From contig JAREAF010000127.1 of NCBI GenBank assembly GCA_029240475.1, forward strand, positions 1 to 7,676: a stretch of 7,676 nt of DNA. The letters run 5' to 3'. Made by a program: the position numbers and the translations under genes. The notes beneath the pieces are model-generated. The model saw only the letters and a list, made by a program, of their open reading frames with translations. It made no database searches and was not told where the DNA came from. The number at the start of each line of letters is the position of its first letter. Positions within the stretch are counted from its first letter, which is position 1. This stretch comes from Rhodospirillales bacterium (GTDB lineage: Bacteria > Pseudomonadota > Alphaproteobacteria > JAREAF01). Shown here piece by piece: positions 1 to 6,296 of this stretch.

Positions 1-10
1 GATACCGCAT

Positions 11-34
11 GTCGCTTACGGAATAAATGGCGAC
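11..34. promoter_or_regulatory. Imperfect operator-like inverted repeat upstream of soxB
   Basis: GTCGC at 11-15 and GCGAC at 30-34 form a 5-bp inverted repeat around a 14-nt AT-richer centre, in the otherwise GC-rich leader of the sox operon. Spaced arms like these could be a regulator-binding site, and sarcosine and betaine genes are often controlled by AraC/GlxA-family activators. The arms are short, however, and the site lies about 160 nt before the soxB start. No convincing -35/-10 pair was found in 1-195. Treat as a weak candidate. Confidence 0.2.
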
Positions 35-195
35 GTTGAGCCGAAAGCCGGTGAAAAGCCTCGACACGACCTTCCAGCCGGGGTTGGAAGCCCGTCCGAT
101 CCCCGTGACCGGTTGTCTCGGGCATTGCCAATCCGCGACCGCAAAGGCCAAATACGGCCGGCCGGAAGCCCCCCGAGCACCCCCTGGAAGGCGAG

Positions 196-1455
196 ATGCC
201 AGCCAAGACCCGCTATTCCATCTTCTCCCTCGTCCGGAACGCGTTCAGCTACCACGAGAATTGGGAGGAGGCCTGGCGCAGCCCCGAGCCGCGCCCCGAG
301 TACGACGTCATCATCGTCGGCGGCGGCGGCCACGGCCTCGCGACCGCCTACTACCTCGCCAAGGAGCACGGCATCACCAATGTGGCCGTGCTGGAGAAGG
401 GCTGGATCGGCGGCGGCAACACCGGGCGCAACACCACGGTCGTGCGCTCCAATTATCTGTGGGACGAGAGCGCGCATCTCTACGAGCATGCGCTGAAGCT
501 CTGGGAGGGGTTGAGCCAGGAGCTGAACTTCAACGTGATGTTCAGCCAGCGCGGCCTCCTGAACCTCGCCCACTCGCCGCACGAGATGCGCGGCCTCGCC
601 CGGCGCGTCTATGCGCTCAACCTCAATGGCATCGATTCCGAGCTCCTGAACCTGGAGCAGGTGCGGGCAATGTGCCCCATACTCAATTTCTCGCCCAAGG
701 CGCGCTACCCGATCTACGGCGCCTCGCTGCAGCGGCGGGGCGGAGTCGCGCGGCACGACGCAGTCGCCTGGGGCTATGCGCGCGGGGCGGACGCACGCGG
801 CGTCGACATCATCCAGAATTGCGAGGTCACCGGCTTCCAGATCTCCAACGGCAAGGTCCATGGGGTGGAGACGACGCGCGGCACCATCCGCGCGAACAAG
901 GTCGGCGTCGTCGCCGCCGGCCATTCGAGCGTGCTTGCCGACCTCGCCGGCTTCCGCCTGCCGATCCAGAGCCATCCGCTGCAGGCGGCGGTGTCCGAGC
1001 CGGTGAAGCCGATCCTCGACACGGTTGTCATGTCCGGCGCGGTGCATGTCTATGTCAGCCAGTCCGACAAGGGCGAGCTGGTGCTGGGGGCCGGGATCGA
1101 TAGCTACAATTCCTATTCCCAGCGCGGCAGCCCCAAGGTGGTCGAGGACATGTTCGGCGCGCTGGTGGAGCTGTTCCCGATCTTCTCGCGCCTGAAGGTG
1201 CTGCGGACCTGGGGCGGCATCGTCGATGTCTGCCCGGATGCGAGCCCGATCATCGGCAGGACGCCGGTCGAGGGCCTCTATTTCAACTGCGGCTGGGGCA
1301 CCGGCGGCTTCAAAGCGACGCCGAGCTCGGGCTGGGTCTTCGCCCATACCATCGCCAACGACCGGCCGCACCCACTCAACGAGGCGTTCGGGCTGGAGCG
1401 CTTCTCCAGCGGCCATCTCATCGACGAGCATGGCGCGGCGGCCGTGGCGCACTGA
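196..1455 (+). CDS. soxB: Sarcosine oxidase, beta subunit (heterotetrameric)
   Basis: This is the FAD- and FMN-carrying subunit that oxidises sarcosine (N-methylglycine) in the cytoplasmic alpha-beta-gamma-delta enzyme. It belongs to the DAO/glycine oxidase fold. The 419-residue product is close to the roughly 405 usual for the family. Residues 37-47 give the Rossmann beta-strand and glycine motif (G42, G44 and G47 of GGGGHG), with an acidic strand end at E67. [11 protein letters not shown] (180-190) holds His187, matching the family histidine that carries covalent [14 protein letters not shown] (366-376) is the conserved C-terminal flavin/substrate loop. The ATG at 196 has a GGAAG ribosome-binding sequence at 186-190. 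It is the first gene of the operon and the soxD start lies 27 nt beyond its stop. The N-terminal 35 residues include the family's SLVRNAF...HENWEEAW stretch, which supports this start. Identification is secure. Confidence 0.96.
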   Translation: MPAKTRYSIFSLVRNAFSYHENWEEAWRSPEPRPEYDVIIVGGGGHGLATAYYLAKEHGITNVAVLEKGWIGGGNTGRNTTVVRSNYLWDESAHLYEHALKLWEGLSQELNFNVMFSQRGLLNLAHSPHEMRGLARRVYALNLNGIDSELLNLEQVRAMCPILNFSPKARYPIYGASLQRRGGVARHDAVAWGYARGADARGVDIIQNCEVTGFQISNGKVHGVETTRGTIRANKVGVVAAGHSSVLADLAGFRLPIQSHPLQAAVSEPVKPILDTVVMSGAVHVYVSQSDKGELVLGAGIDSYNSYSQRGSPKVVEDMFGALVELFPIFSRLKVLRTWGGIVDVCPDASPIIGRTPVEGLYFNCGWGTGGFKATPSSGWVFAHTIANDRPHPLNEAFGLERFSSGHLIDEHGAAAVAH

Positions 1456-1482
1456 TCACCGAGCTTCGCTAGGGATTTCTCC

Positions 1483-1785
1483 ATGCTGCTGATCCCCTGC
1501 CCCTTCTGCGGGCCCCGCGACGAGAGCGAGTTCGGCTGTGGCGGCGAGGCGCATATCGCCCGCCCCACCGACACCGACCGCCTCAGCGATGCCGATTGGG
1601 CGGCCTATCTTTTCATGCGCAAGAACCCGAAGGGCGTGCATCTGGAGCGCTGGGTGCACCGGCTCGGCTGCCGCCGCTGGTTCAACCTGGCGCGCAGCAC
1701 GGTCAGCCACGAGATCCTCGCCGTCTACAAGATGGGCGATCCGCCGCCCGCCTCCGTTGCCGGACAGGAGGCCAGGCGCACATGA
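1483..1785 (+). CDS. soxD: Sarcosine oxidase, delta subunit (zinc-binding)
   Basis: This is the small structural subunit of heterotetrameric sarcosine oxidase. It binds a zinc ion and packs against the large alpha subunit. At 100 residues it has the normal family length. The CPFCG motif gives Cys6 and Cys9, and WVHRLGC gives His59 and Cys63. This is the Cys-Cys-His-Cys zinc set known for the family, at the same numbering. GCRRWFNLARSTVSHEI (62-78) is the typical C-terminal half. The ATG at 1483 has AGGG 8 nt upstream (1471-1474). The stop codon overlaps the soxA start as ATGA, so delta and alpha are probably made in step by translational coupling. The last dozen residues (after about 87) are Pro/Ala/Gly-rich and poorly conserved in general. 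No key residue is missing. Confidence 0.96.
   Translation: MLLIPCPFCGPRDESEFGCGGEAHIARPTDTDRLSDADWAAYLFMRKNPKGVHLERWVHRLGCRRWFNLARSTVSHEILAVYKMGDPPPASVAGQEARRT
1766..1771 (+). promoter_or_regulatory. Strong Shine-Dalgarno deciding the soxA start
   Basis: A perfect AGGAGG lies inside the 3' end of soxD, 10 nt before the ATG at 1782. The soxA reading frame stays open upstream to an ATG at 1596, which would add 62 residues. That segment overlaps soxD almost entirely and looks like an out-of-frame translation of it. The ribosome-binding site and the ATGA overlap fix 1782 as the start. Confidence 0.8.
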
Positions 1786-4784
1786 CCCAGAAGAACCGGC
1801 TGCCCGAGGGCGGTCGCATCGACCGCACCCGTCCGCTCGGCTTCCTTTTCAACGGGCGGCGCTACACGGGCTTCGCAGGCGACACGCTGGCCTCGGCGCT
1901 CTTGGCCAATGACGTGCATTTCGTCGGCCGCAGCTTCAAGTACCACCGCAAGCGCGGCATTCTCGGCTCGGGCGCGGAGGAGCCCAACGCGCTGGTGCAA
2001 CTCGAATTGGGCGGCCGCACCGAGCCCAACGCCCGCGCTACGCAGGTCGACCTTTATGAGGGGCTCATCGCGTCGAGCCAGAATTGCTGGCCGACGCTCG
2101 AGGCCGATCTCGGCGCGGCCAACAGCCTGCTCTCGCGCATCTACCCGGCCGGCTTCTACTACAAGACCTTCATGTGGCCGCCGAGCTTCTGGATGACCTA
2201 CGAGCGGTTCATTCGCCGCGCCGCCGGCCTCGGCCGTCCCCCGCGCGAGCCCGATCCCGACCGCTACGAGAAGGCCTGGCGCCATTGCGACGTGCTGGTT
2301 GTCGGCGCAGGTCCGGCCGGCATCGCCGCCGCGCTCGCCGCGGGGCGCAGCGGGGCGCGCGTGATTCTGGTCGACGAGCAGGCCGAGCTCGGCGGCTCGC
2401 TCCTCTCCCGCAAGGGCGCGATCGACGGCGCGCCCGCGACGCACTGGCTGGACACCGCGCTGGGCGAGCTGCGCAGCCTGCCTGAGGTGATGGTCCTGCC
2501 GCGGACCACGGCCTATGGCTATTACGACCACAACATGATCGGCCTGATCGAGCGCATCGGGGATCATCGCGGCGGGTCTAATGGCGGCGTGCCCCGCCAG
2601 CGGCTCTGGCACGTGCGGGCGAAGCAGGTCGTGCTCGCGACAGGCGCGATCGAGCGGCCGCTCGTCTTCTCCGACAACGACCGGCCGGGCATCCTGCTCG
2701 CCTCGGCGATCGAGACTTACGTCAACCGCTACGCGGTCGCGGCCGGTCGGCGGGGCGTGATCGTCACGGGCAACGACACCGGCTACGGCGCGGCGCTGGC
2801 GCTCGCCGGAGCCGGCACCGCGGTCACGGTCGTCGATCTGCGCACCGAGCCGACAGGGCCGCAGCACGAGACGGCCCGCGCGCGCGGCATGGAGATCCTG
2901 GCGGGCCACACCGTCGCGCGCACCTTCGGCAATGGCCGGGTCACCGGTGTCGAGGTGATGCCGATGACGGCCGACGGGGAGGGCGTGGTCGGCAGCGGCC
3001 GGCGCATCGAATGCGACCTCGTCGGCATGTCGGGCGGCTGGAGCCCGACCGTGCATCTCTACTCGCAGTCGGGCGGCAAGCTCCGCTACGACGAGGCGCT
3101 CGCCGCCTTCGTCCCGGGGAACTTCCGCAGCGGGCAGCATCTGGCGGGCGCGGTGCGCGGCAGCTTCGGCCTCGGCGCGGCGCTCTCGGAAGGCTTCGCG
3201 GCCGGAGCCGCCGCGGCCGAGGCAGCGGGTTTCCGCGCCGCCGCCGCGCCCGTTCCCGCCGTCGAGGGCTACGAGCCCGCGCCGCAGCGCATGCTCTGGG
3301 TCCTGCCCTCCTCCAAGCCGCTCGGGCATGGCGGGAAGAACTTCGTCGATTTCCAGAACGACGTCACCGCGGCCGACCTCAAGCTCGCGGTGCGCGAGGG
3401 CTACCGCTCGGTGGAGCACGTCAAGCGCTACACCACGACCGGGATGGGCACCGACCAGGGCAAGACCAGCAACATTAACGCGCTGGCGATCCTGTCGGAG
3501 ACGGTGGGCGCCGCCATCCCCGCGGTCGGCACCACCACCTTCCGGCCGCCCTACACGCCCGTGACCGTGGGCGCCTTCGCCTCGCGCGATCTCGGCGACC
3601 TGCTCGACCCGATCCGCCGCACCCCGACCCATGGCTGGGCGGAGAAGGTCGGCGCGCCGTTCGAGAATGTCGGCCAGTGGAAGCGCACCTGGTACTTTCC
3701 CAAGGCCGGCGAGACGATGCATGCGGCCGTCAATCGCGAGGTCAAGGCCGCGCGCACCTCGATCGGCATCGTCGACGCCTCGACGCTCGGCAAGATCGAC
3801 ATCCAGGGGCCGGACGCGGTCAAGCTCCTGAACTGGGTCTACACCAACGCCTGGGACAATCTCGCCATCGGCCGCTCGCGCTACGGGCTGATGCTGGACG
3901 AGAACGGCATGGTGTTCGACGACGGCGTCACCACGCGCATCGGCGAGAACCACTATCACATGACCACCACCACCTCCGGCGCGCCGCGCGTGCTCGCCTG
4001 GATGGAGGAGTGGCTGCAATGCGAGTGGCCGCACTACCGTGTGTTCCTGACCTCGGTCACCGAGCAATGGGCGACAATCGGCGTCGCGGGGCCGAACGCG
4101 CGCAAGCTCATATCGGAGCTGACCCAGGACATCGCGCTGGAGGATGAGAGCTTCCCCTTCATGAGCATGAAGGAGGGCCATGTCGCCGGCATCCCGGCGC
4201 GGGTCTTCCGCATCAGCTTCACGGGCGAGCTCTCCTACGAGATCAACGTGCCGACCTCCTATGGCCTGGCGCTCTGGCAGGCGCTCATGACCGCCGGCGA
4301 GAAGTACGAGATCACGCCCTACGGCACCGAGGCGATGCATGTGCTGCGCGCCGAGAAGGGCTACATCATCGTCGGCCAGGACACCGACGGCACCGTGACG
4401 CCCGGCGATCTCGGCATGGACTGGATCGTCAGCAAGAAGAAGCCGGACTTCCTCGGCAAGCGCTCGCTCGCCCGCGCCGACACGCGCCGCGACGACCGCA
4501 AGCATCTGGTGGGCCTGCTCACGCAGAACCCCTCCGAGGCGATACCCGAGGGCGCGCAGATCGTGGGCGAGCTGAAGCCCAGGCCGCCGATGAAGATGCT
4601 GGGGCATGTAACCTCGAGCTATTACAGCCCGAATGTCGGCCGCTCGATCGCGCTGGCGCTGATCGAGGGCGGCCGCGCCCGCATCGGCCAGGAGCTGCAT
4701 GCGGCGCTGCCCGACCGGAACATCCGGGTGACGGTGACCGAGCCCCGCTTCTTCGACCTCGAAGGGACGCGCGTCAATGGTTGA
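1782..4784 (+). CDS. soxA: Sarcosine oxidase, alpha subunit
   Basis: This large subunit of heterotetrameric sarcosine oxidase binds NAD+ and hosts the folate site where the methyl-derived carbon is captured as 5,10-methylene-tetrahydrofolate. It has 1000 residues, close to the usual 970-1000. Residues 15-100 form the Fer2_4-like domain (GRSFKYHRKRGI, GAEEPNALV). It has no cysteine before C102, so no iron-sulfur cluster is expected, as in known sarcosine oxidases. VLVVGAGPAGIAAAL (171-185) is the first dinucleotide fold, VVLATGAIERPLVF (283-296) the linking motif, and GVIVTGNDTGYGAAL (325-339) the second fold. DFQNDVT to TTTGMGTDQGK (523-561) is the family signature. From about 610 to the end it is GcvT-like, with Asp713-Asp714 in GMVFDDG matching the GcvT catalytic aspartate motif, plus SFTGELSYEINVP (812-824). 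It overlaps soxD by 4 nt and soxG by 8 nt. An intact, confident call. Confidence 0.97.
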   Translation: MTQKNRLPEGGRIDRTRPLGFLFNGRRYTGFAGDTLASALLANDVHFVGRSFKYHRKRGILGSGAEEPNALVQLELGGRTEPNARATQVDLYEGLIASSQNCWPTLEADLGAANSLLSRIYPAGFYYKTFMWPPSFWMTYERFIRRAAGLGRPPREPDPDRYEKAWRHCDVLVVGAGPAGIAAALAAGRSGARVILVDEQAELGGSLLSRKGAIDGAPATHWLDTALGELRSLPEVMVLPRTTAYGYYDHNMIGLIERIGDHRGGSNGGVPRQRLWHVRAKQVVLATGAIERPLVFSDNDRPGILLASAIETYVNRYAVAAGRRGVIVTGNDTGYGAALALAGAGTAVTVVDLRTEPTGPQHETARARGMEILAGHTVARTFGNGRVTGVEVMPMTADGEGVVGSGRRIECDLVGMSGGWSPTVHLYSQSGGKLRYDEALAAFVPGNFRSGQHLAGAVRGSFGLGAALSEGFAAGAAAAEAAGFRAAAAPVPAVEGYEPAPQRMLWVLPSSKPLGHGGKNFVDFQNDVTAADLKLAVREGYRSVEHVKRYTTTGMGTDQGKTSNINALAILSETVGAAIPAVGTTTFRPPYTPVTVGAFASRDLGDLLDPIRRTPTHGWAEKVGAPFENVGQWKRTWYFPKAGETMHAAVNREVKAARTSIGIVDASTLGKIDIQGPDAVKLLNWVYTNAWDNLAIGRSRYGLMLDENGMVFDDGVTTRIGENHYHMTTTTSGAPRVLAWMEEWLQCEWPHYRVFLTSVTEQWATIGVAGPNARKLISELTQDIALEDESFPFMSMKEGHVAGIPARVFRISFTGELSYEINVPTSYGLALWQALMTAGEKYEITPYGTEAMHVLRAEKGYIIVGQDTDGTVTPGDLGMDWIVSKKKPDFLGKRSLARADTRRDDRKHLVGLLTQNPSEAIPEGAQIVGELKPRPPMKMLGHVTSSYYSPNVGRSIALALIEGGRARIGQELHAALPDRNIRVTVTEPRFFDLEGTRVNG

Positions 4785-5388
4785 GCCCTATCTGCGCCAG
4801 AGCGCGCTCGTCCATCGCGGCCTGAGCCGGGCCGCGGCCGGGGCCATGTCGGGAGCCGGCATCGTCCTCTCCGAGCGGCCCTTCCGCGCGATGGTGAATT
4901 TGCGCGGCGAGGCGTCGGATGCGGGCTTCCTCAGCGCGGTGCGCGCCGCGGCGGGAGTGGAGCTGCCGCTTCAGCCGAACACGACGCAGCGCGCCGCACC
5001 GGTGACCGCGCTGTGGCTCGGGCCGGACGAGTGGCTGATCACCGCGCCCGCCGGCGAGGAGCGCGTGCTCGTGCCGGCCTTGCGCGCCAGCTTCGGCGAG
5101 CGTCACGCGGCGGTGATCGACCTGACCGAATCCCGCACGGTGATCGCCGTCTCCGGCGCACATGCGCGCGACCTCCTGGCCAAGGGCTGCACGCTCGACC
5201 TGCATCCGCGCGCCTTCCCGGTCGGCGCTTGCGCGCAGACGGGCCTGGCACGGGCCGGCGCGCTCCTGCACCTCGTGGACGAGGCGCCGACCTTCGAGAT
5301 CACGATCTTGCGCAGCTTCGCCGATTACATGTGGGTCTGGCTGGCCGACGCCGCGCAGGAATATGGCGTGGCGCTGCGCACCGAGTAG
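4777..5388 (+). CDS. soxG: Sarcosine oxidase, gamma subunit
   Basis: This is the fourth subunit of heterotetrameric sarcosine oxidase, related in fold to GcvT/YgfZ-type folate-binding domains and packed in the complex without a cofactor of its own. The 203-residue length equals that of characterised gamma subunits. Diagnostic segments are SERPF (32-36), NLRGE (41-45), LGPDEWLI (81-88), KGCTLDLHPRAFPVGACAQT (136-155) and RSFADYMWVWL (179-189). The ATG at 4777 lies 8 nt inside the end of soxA and has GAAGGGA at 4761-4767, about 9 nt upstream, which supports translational coupling. The residues between 10 and 30 are Ala/Gly-rich and variable. The next gene begins 5 nt after the stop. There is no sign of truncation. 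Confidence 0.95.
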   Translation: MVEPYLRQSALVHRGLSRAAAGAMSGAGIVLSERPFRAMVNLRGEASDAGFLSAVRAAAGVELPLQPNTTQRAAPVTALWLGPDEWLITAPAGEERVLVPALRASFGERHAAVIDLTESRTVIAVSGAHARDLLAKGCTLDLHPRAFPVGACAQTGLARAGALLHLVDEAPTFEITILRSFADYMWVWLADAAQEYGVALRTE

Positions 5389-5393
5389 TCGCC

Positions 5394-5756
5394 GTGCGTC
5401 CTGCCCTCGTCTGGTTCCCCGCAGCGCTGCTTCTGGCCGGCGTGCCCGCCGCCGCCGATCCGGTGAAGATGACGGGTGCGGAGATCCAAGCAGCGCTGAC
5501 CGGGAACAGGGTCGAGGGCGTGTGGGGCTCCACGTCCTATGTCAGCAGCTTCGATGCCCATGGCGGCACCGTCTACACCGCCGAGGGCCGCGCGCCCTCC
5601 CACGGCCGCTGGAGCGTCAAGGGCGACCAGTACTGCTCGGTCTGGGAGCAGTCGGGCGAGTCCTGCTACGAGCTGGAGCGCGACGGCGACACGATCATCT
5701 GGATCGTGCCGGAGACGGGCAGCCGCTATCCGTCGAGGTTGGTGAAGGGGCAGTAG
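5394..5756 (+). CDS. Small predicted secreted protein of unknown function, linked to sox operon
   Basis: A 120-residue protein read from a GTG 5 nt after the soxG stop. I do not recognise a named family. Residues 1-21 look like a Sec signal peptide: Arg2, a hydrophobic core ALVWFPAALLLAGV, and an AAA|D cleavage-type sequence at 19-22. The mature part is a compact, beta-type small domain. It opens with KMTGAEIQAALTGN (25-38) and is rich in Gly, aromatic and polar residues. Cys81 and Cys91 (QYCSVWEQ, ESCYEL) could form a disulfide in the periplasm. IIWIVPETGSRYPSRLV (101-117) ends it. An in-frame ATG at 5469 would remove the signal peptide, so the GTG is preferred despite a weak ribosome-binding site; translation may be coupled to soxG. 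Role unknown. The tight spacing suggests co-transcription with sox, but the sox enzyme is cytoplasmic, so a direct partnership is doubtful. Confidence 0.7.
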   Translation: MRPALVWFPAALLLAGVPAAADPVKMTGAEIQAALTGNRVEGVWGSTSYVSSFDAHGGTVYTAEGRAPSHGRWSVKGDQYCSVWEQSGESCYELERDGDTIIWIVPETGSRYPSRLVKGQ

Positions 5757-5812
5757 GCACCTCTCCCTTCCCGGGAGCGGTGCGTCTGCCTTCGGCAGGT
5801 ACTCCGGTCTAT

Positions 5813-5859
5813 CGGCCCGGCGGGCGCGAACCCGCTAAGGGTCCGGCGGCGCCGGGCCG
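5813..5859. terminator. GC-rich inverted repeat between convergent genes, possible terminator
   Basis: CGGCCCGGCG (5813-5822) pairs perfectly with CGCCGGGCCG (5850-5859). A competing inner hairpin, GCGGG/CCCGC, lies at 5820-5835. It sits between the 3' ends of the plus-strand secreted-protein gene and the minus-strand csbD gene, where a two-way terminator is expected. No run of T follows on either strand, only GGTCTTG on the plus side, so intrinsic termination is uncertain. Two smaller hairpins precede it at 5763-5777 (CTCCC/GGGAG) and 5786-5798 (CTGCC/GGCAG). Confidence 0.35.
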
Positions 5860-5868
5860 GTCTTGCCG

Positions 5869-6045
5869 TCAAGGCTCCTCGCGGAGCTTGTCCTTTATCC
5901 CGCCGACTGTGTTCTTCACCTCGCCTTTTGCTTTGTCCAAGTGGCCCTCAGCCTCGGTCTTTCGGTCGCCGGTTGCTCGCCCGACGCCTTTCTTGACCGT
6001 GCCCTTCGCTTTGTCAGCCGCCCCCTTCACACGATCGCGATCCAT
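5869..6045 (-). CDS. CsbD-family stress protein
   Basis: A small hydrophilic, Lys/Gly/Ala-rich protein of 58 residues in the CsbD family (named for Bacillus CsbD, a general-stress protein). Its biochemical function is not established. The sequence begins MDRDRVKGAADKAKG and repeats the family pattern later as DKAKGEVKNTVGGIKDK (37-53). There are no membrane segments and no cysteines, so it is probably a cytoplasmic, partly disordered helical protein. An upstream in-frame GTG at 6057 would add four residues. The ATG at 6045 is preferred because GAGG lies 6 nt before it and because family members start at this point. It converges on the gene ending at 5756 and diverges from the membrane-protein gene at 6297. 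A weak EcfG-like promoter faces it, fitting the stress induction typical of the family. Confidence 0.88.
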   Translation of the reverse strand: MDRDRVKGAADKAKGTVKKGVGRATGDRKTEAEGHLDKAKGEVKNTVGGIKDKLREEP

Positions 6046-6051
6046 CGCTTG

Positions 6052-6055
6052 CCTC
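6052..6055 (-). promoter_or_regulatory. Ribosome-binding site fixing the csbD-family start
   Basis: On the minus strand GAGG (6055 to 6052) lies 6 nt before the ATG at 6045, with a further GGAG at 6060-6057. The alternative GTG at 6057 overlaps these purine boxes and has no suitable site of its own, so the ATG is the likelier start. Confidence 0.6.
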
Positions 6056-6084
6056 ACTCCTGTGCGTTCAGTTGCAGAGGCGAG

Positions 6085-6109
6085 AACAATCGTGGCGCCG
6101 GACGGTTAC
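6085..6109 (-). promoter_or_regulatory. EcfG-like promoter candidate for the csbD-family gene
   Basis: Read on the minus strand, GTAAC (6109-6105) is followed by 16 nt and TGTT (6088-6085). The alphaproteobacterial general-stress sigma factor EcfG prefers GGAAC-N16/17-CGTT, so this matches 7 of 9 positions with correct spacing. It would start transcription about 30 nt before the ATG at 6045. The mismatch at the second base of the -35 box lowers confidence. Confidence 0.35.
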
Positions 6110-6242
6110 ACCGCGACCGACGACTCGTCGGCTCTCCTCCGGAGCGCCGGACATGGCGACGGGTGGCAGACGCGGGGGCCAAGGCGTCCGCTCAAGCTCG
6201 GTGCTGAATTCATGACCGGCCGATATTCGCATCGCTGGACGC

Positions 6243-6267
6243 GGAACAGACACACGGTACTGGGGTT
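6243..6267 (+). promoter_or_regulatory. EcfG-type general stress promoter for the membrane-protein gene
   Basis: GGAAC at 6243-6247, a 16-nt spacer, and GGTT at 6264-6267 match the EcfG consensus (GGAAC-N16/17-CGTT) at 8 of 9 positions. The -10 element lies 29 nt before the ATG at 6297. That leaves a short leader containing the AAGGA ribosome-binding site (6286-6290). The placement is what a functional promoter requires. The motif was found by eye, not by scoring against background. Confidence 0.6.
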
Positions 6268-6296
6268 GGTCGGATGTCCCCCAAAAAGGAAAAGCT

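Noticed and set aside
20..38. GGAAT...CGTT near the left edge as an EcfG promoter for soxB.
   Set aside because: The boxes are only 9 nt apart instead of 16-17 and the first box is not GGAAC.
125..154. TTGCCA ... CAAATA as a sigma-70 promoter for soxB.
   Set aside because: The -10 part matches poorly and similar matches are expected by chance; not distinctive enough to annotate.
27..1103. A 358-codon plus-strand frame overlapping the start of soxB.
   Set aside because: Arg/Pro-rich frame-shifted reading of soxB with no conserved motif.
1596..1781. Possible 62-residue N-terminal extension of SoxA from an ATG at 1596.
   Set aside because: It overlaps soxD out of frame, has no family resemblance, and a perfect AGGAGG plus an ATGA junction mark 1782 as the start.
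1725..4700. A 991-codon open frame on the minus strand opposite soxA (and a 478-codon one opposite soxB, 16-1452).
   Set aside because: They are mirror frames of strongly GC3-biased genes; their translations are Arg/Ala/Gly/His-rich low-complexity proteins with no family features, while the plus frames have complete sox motifs.
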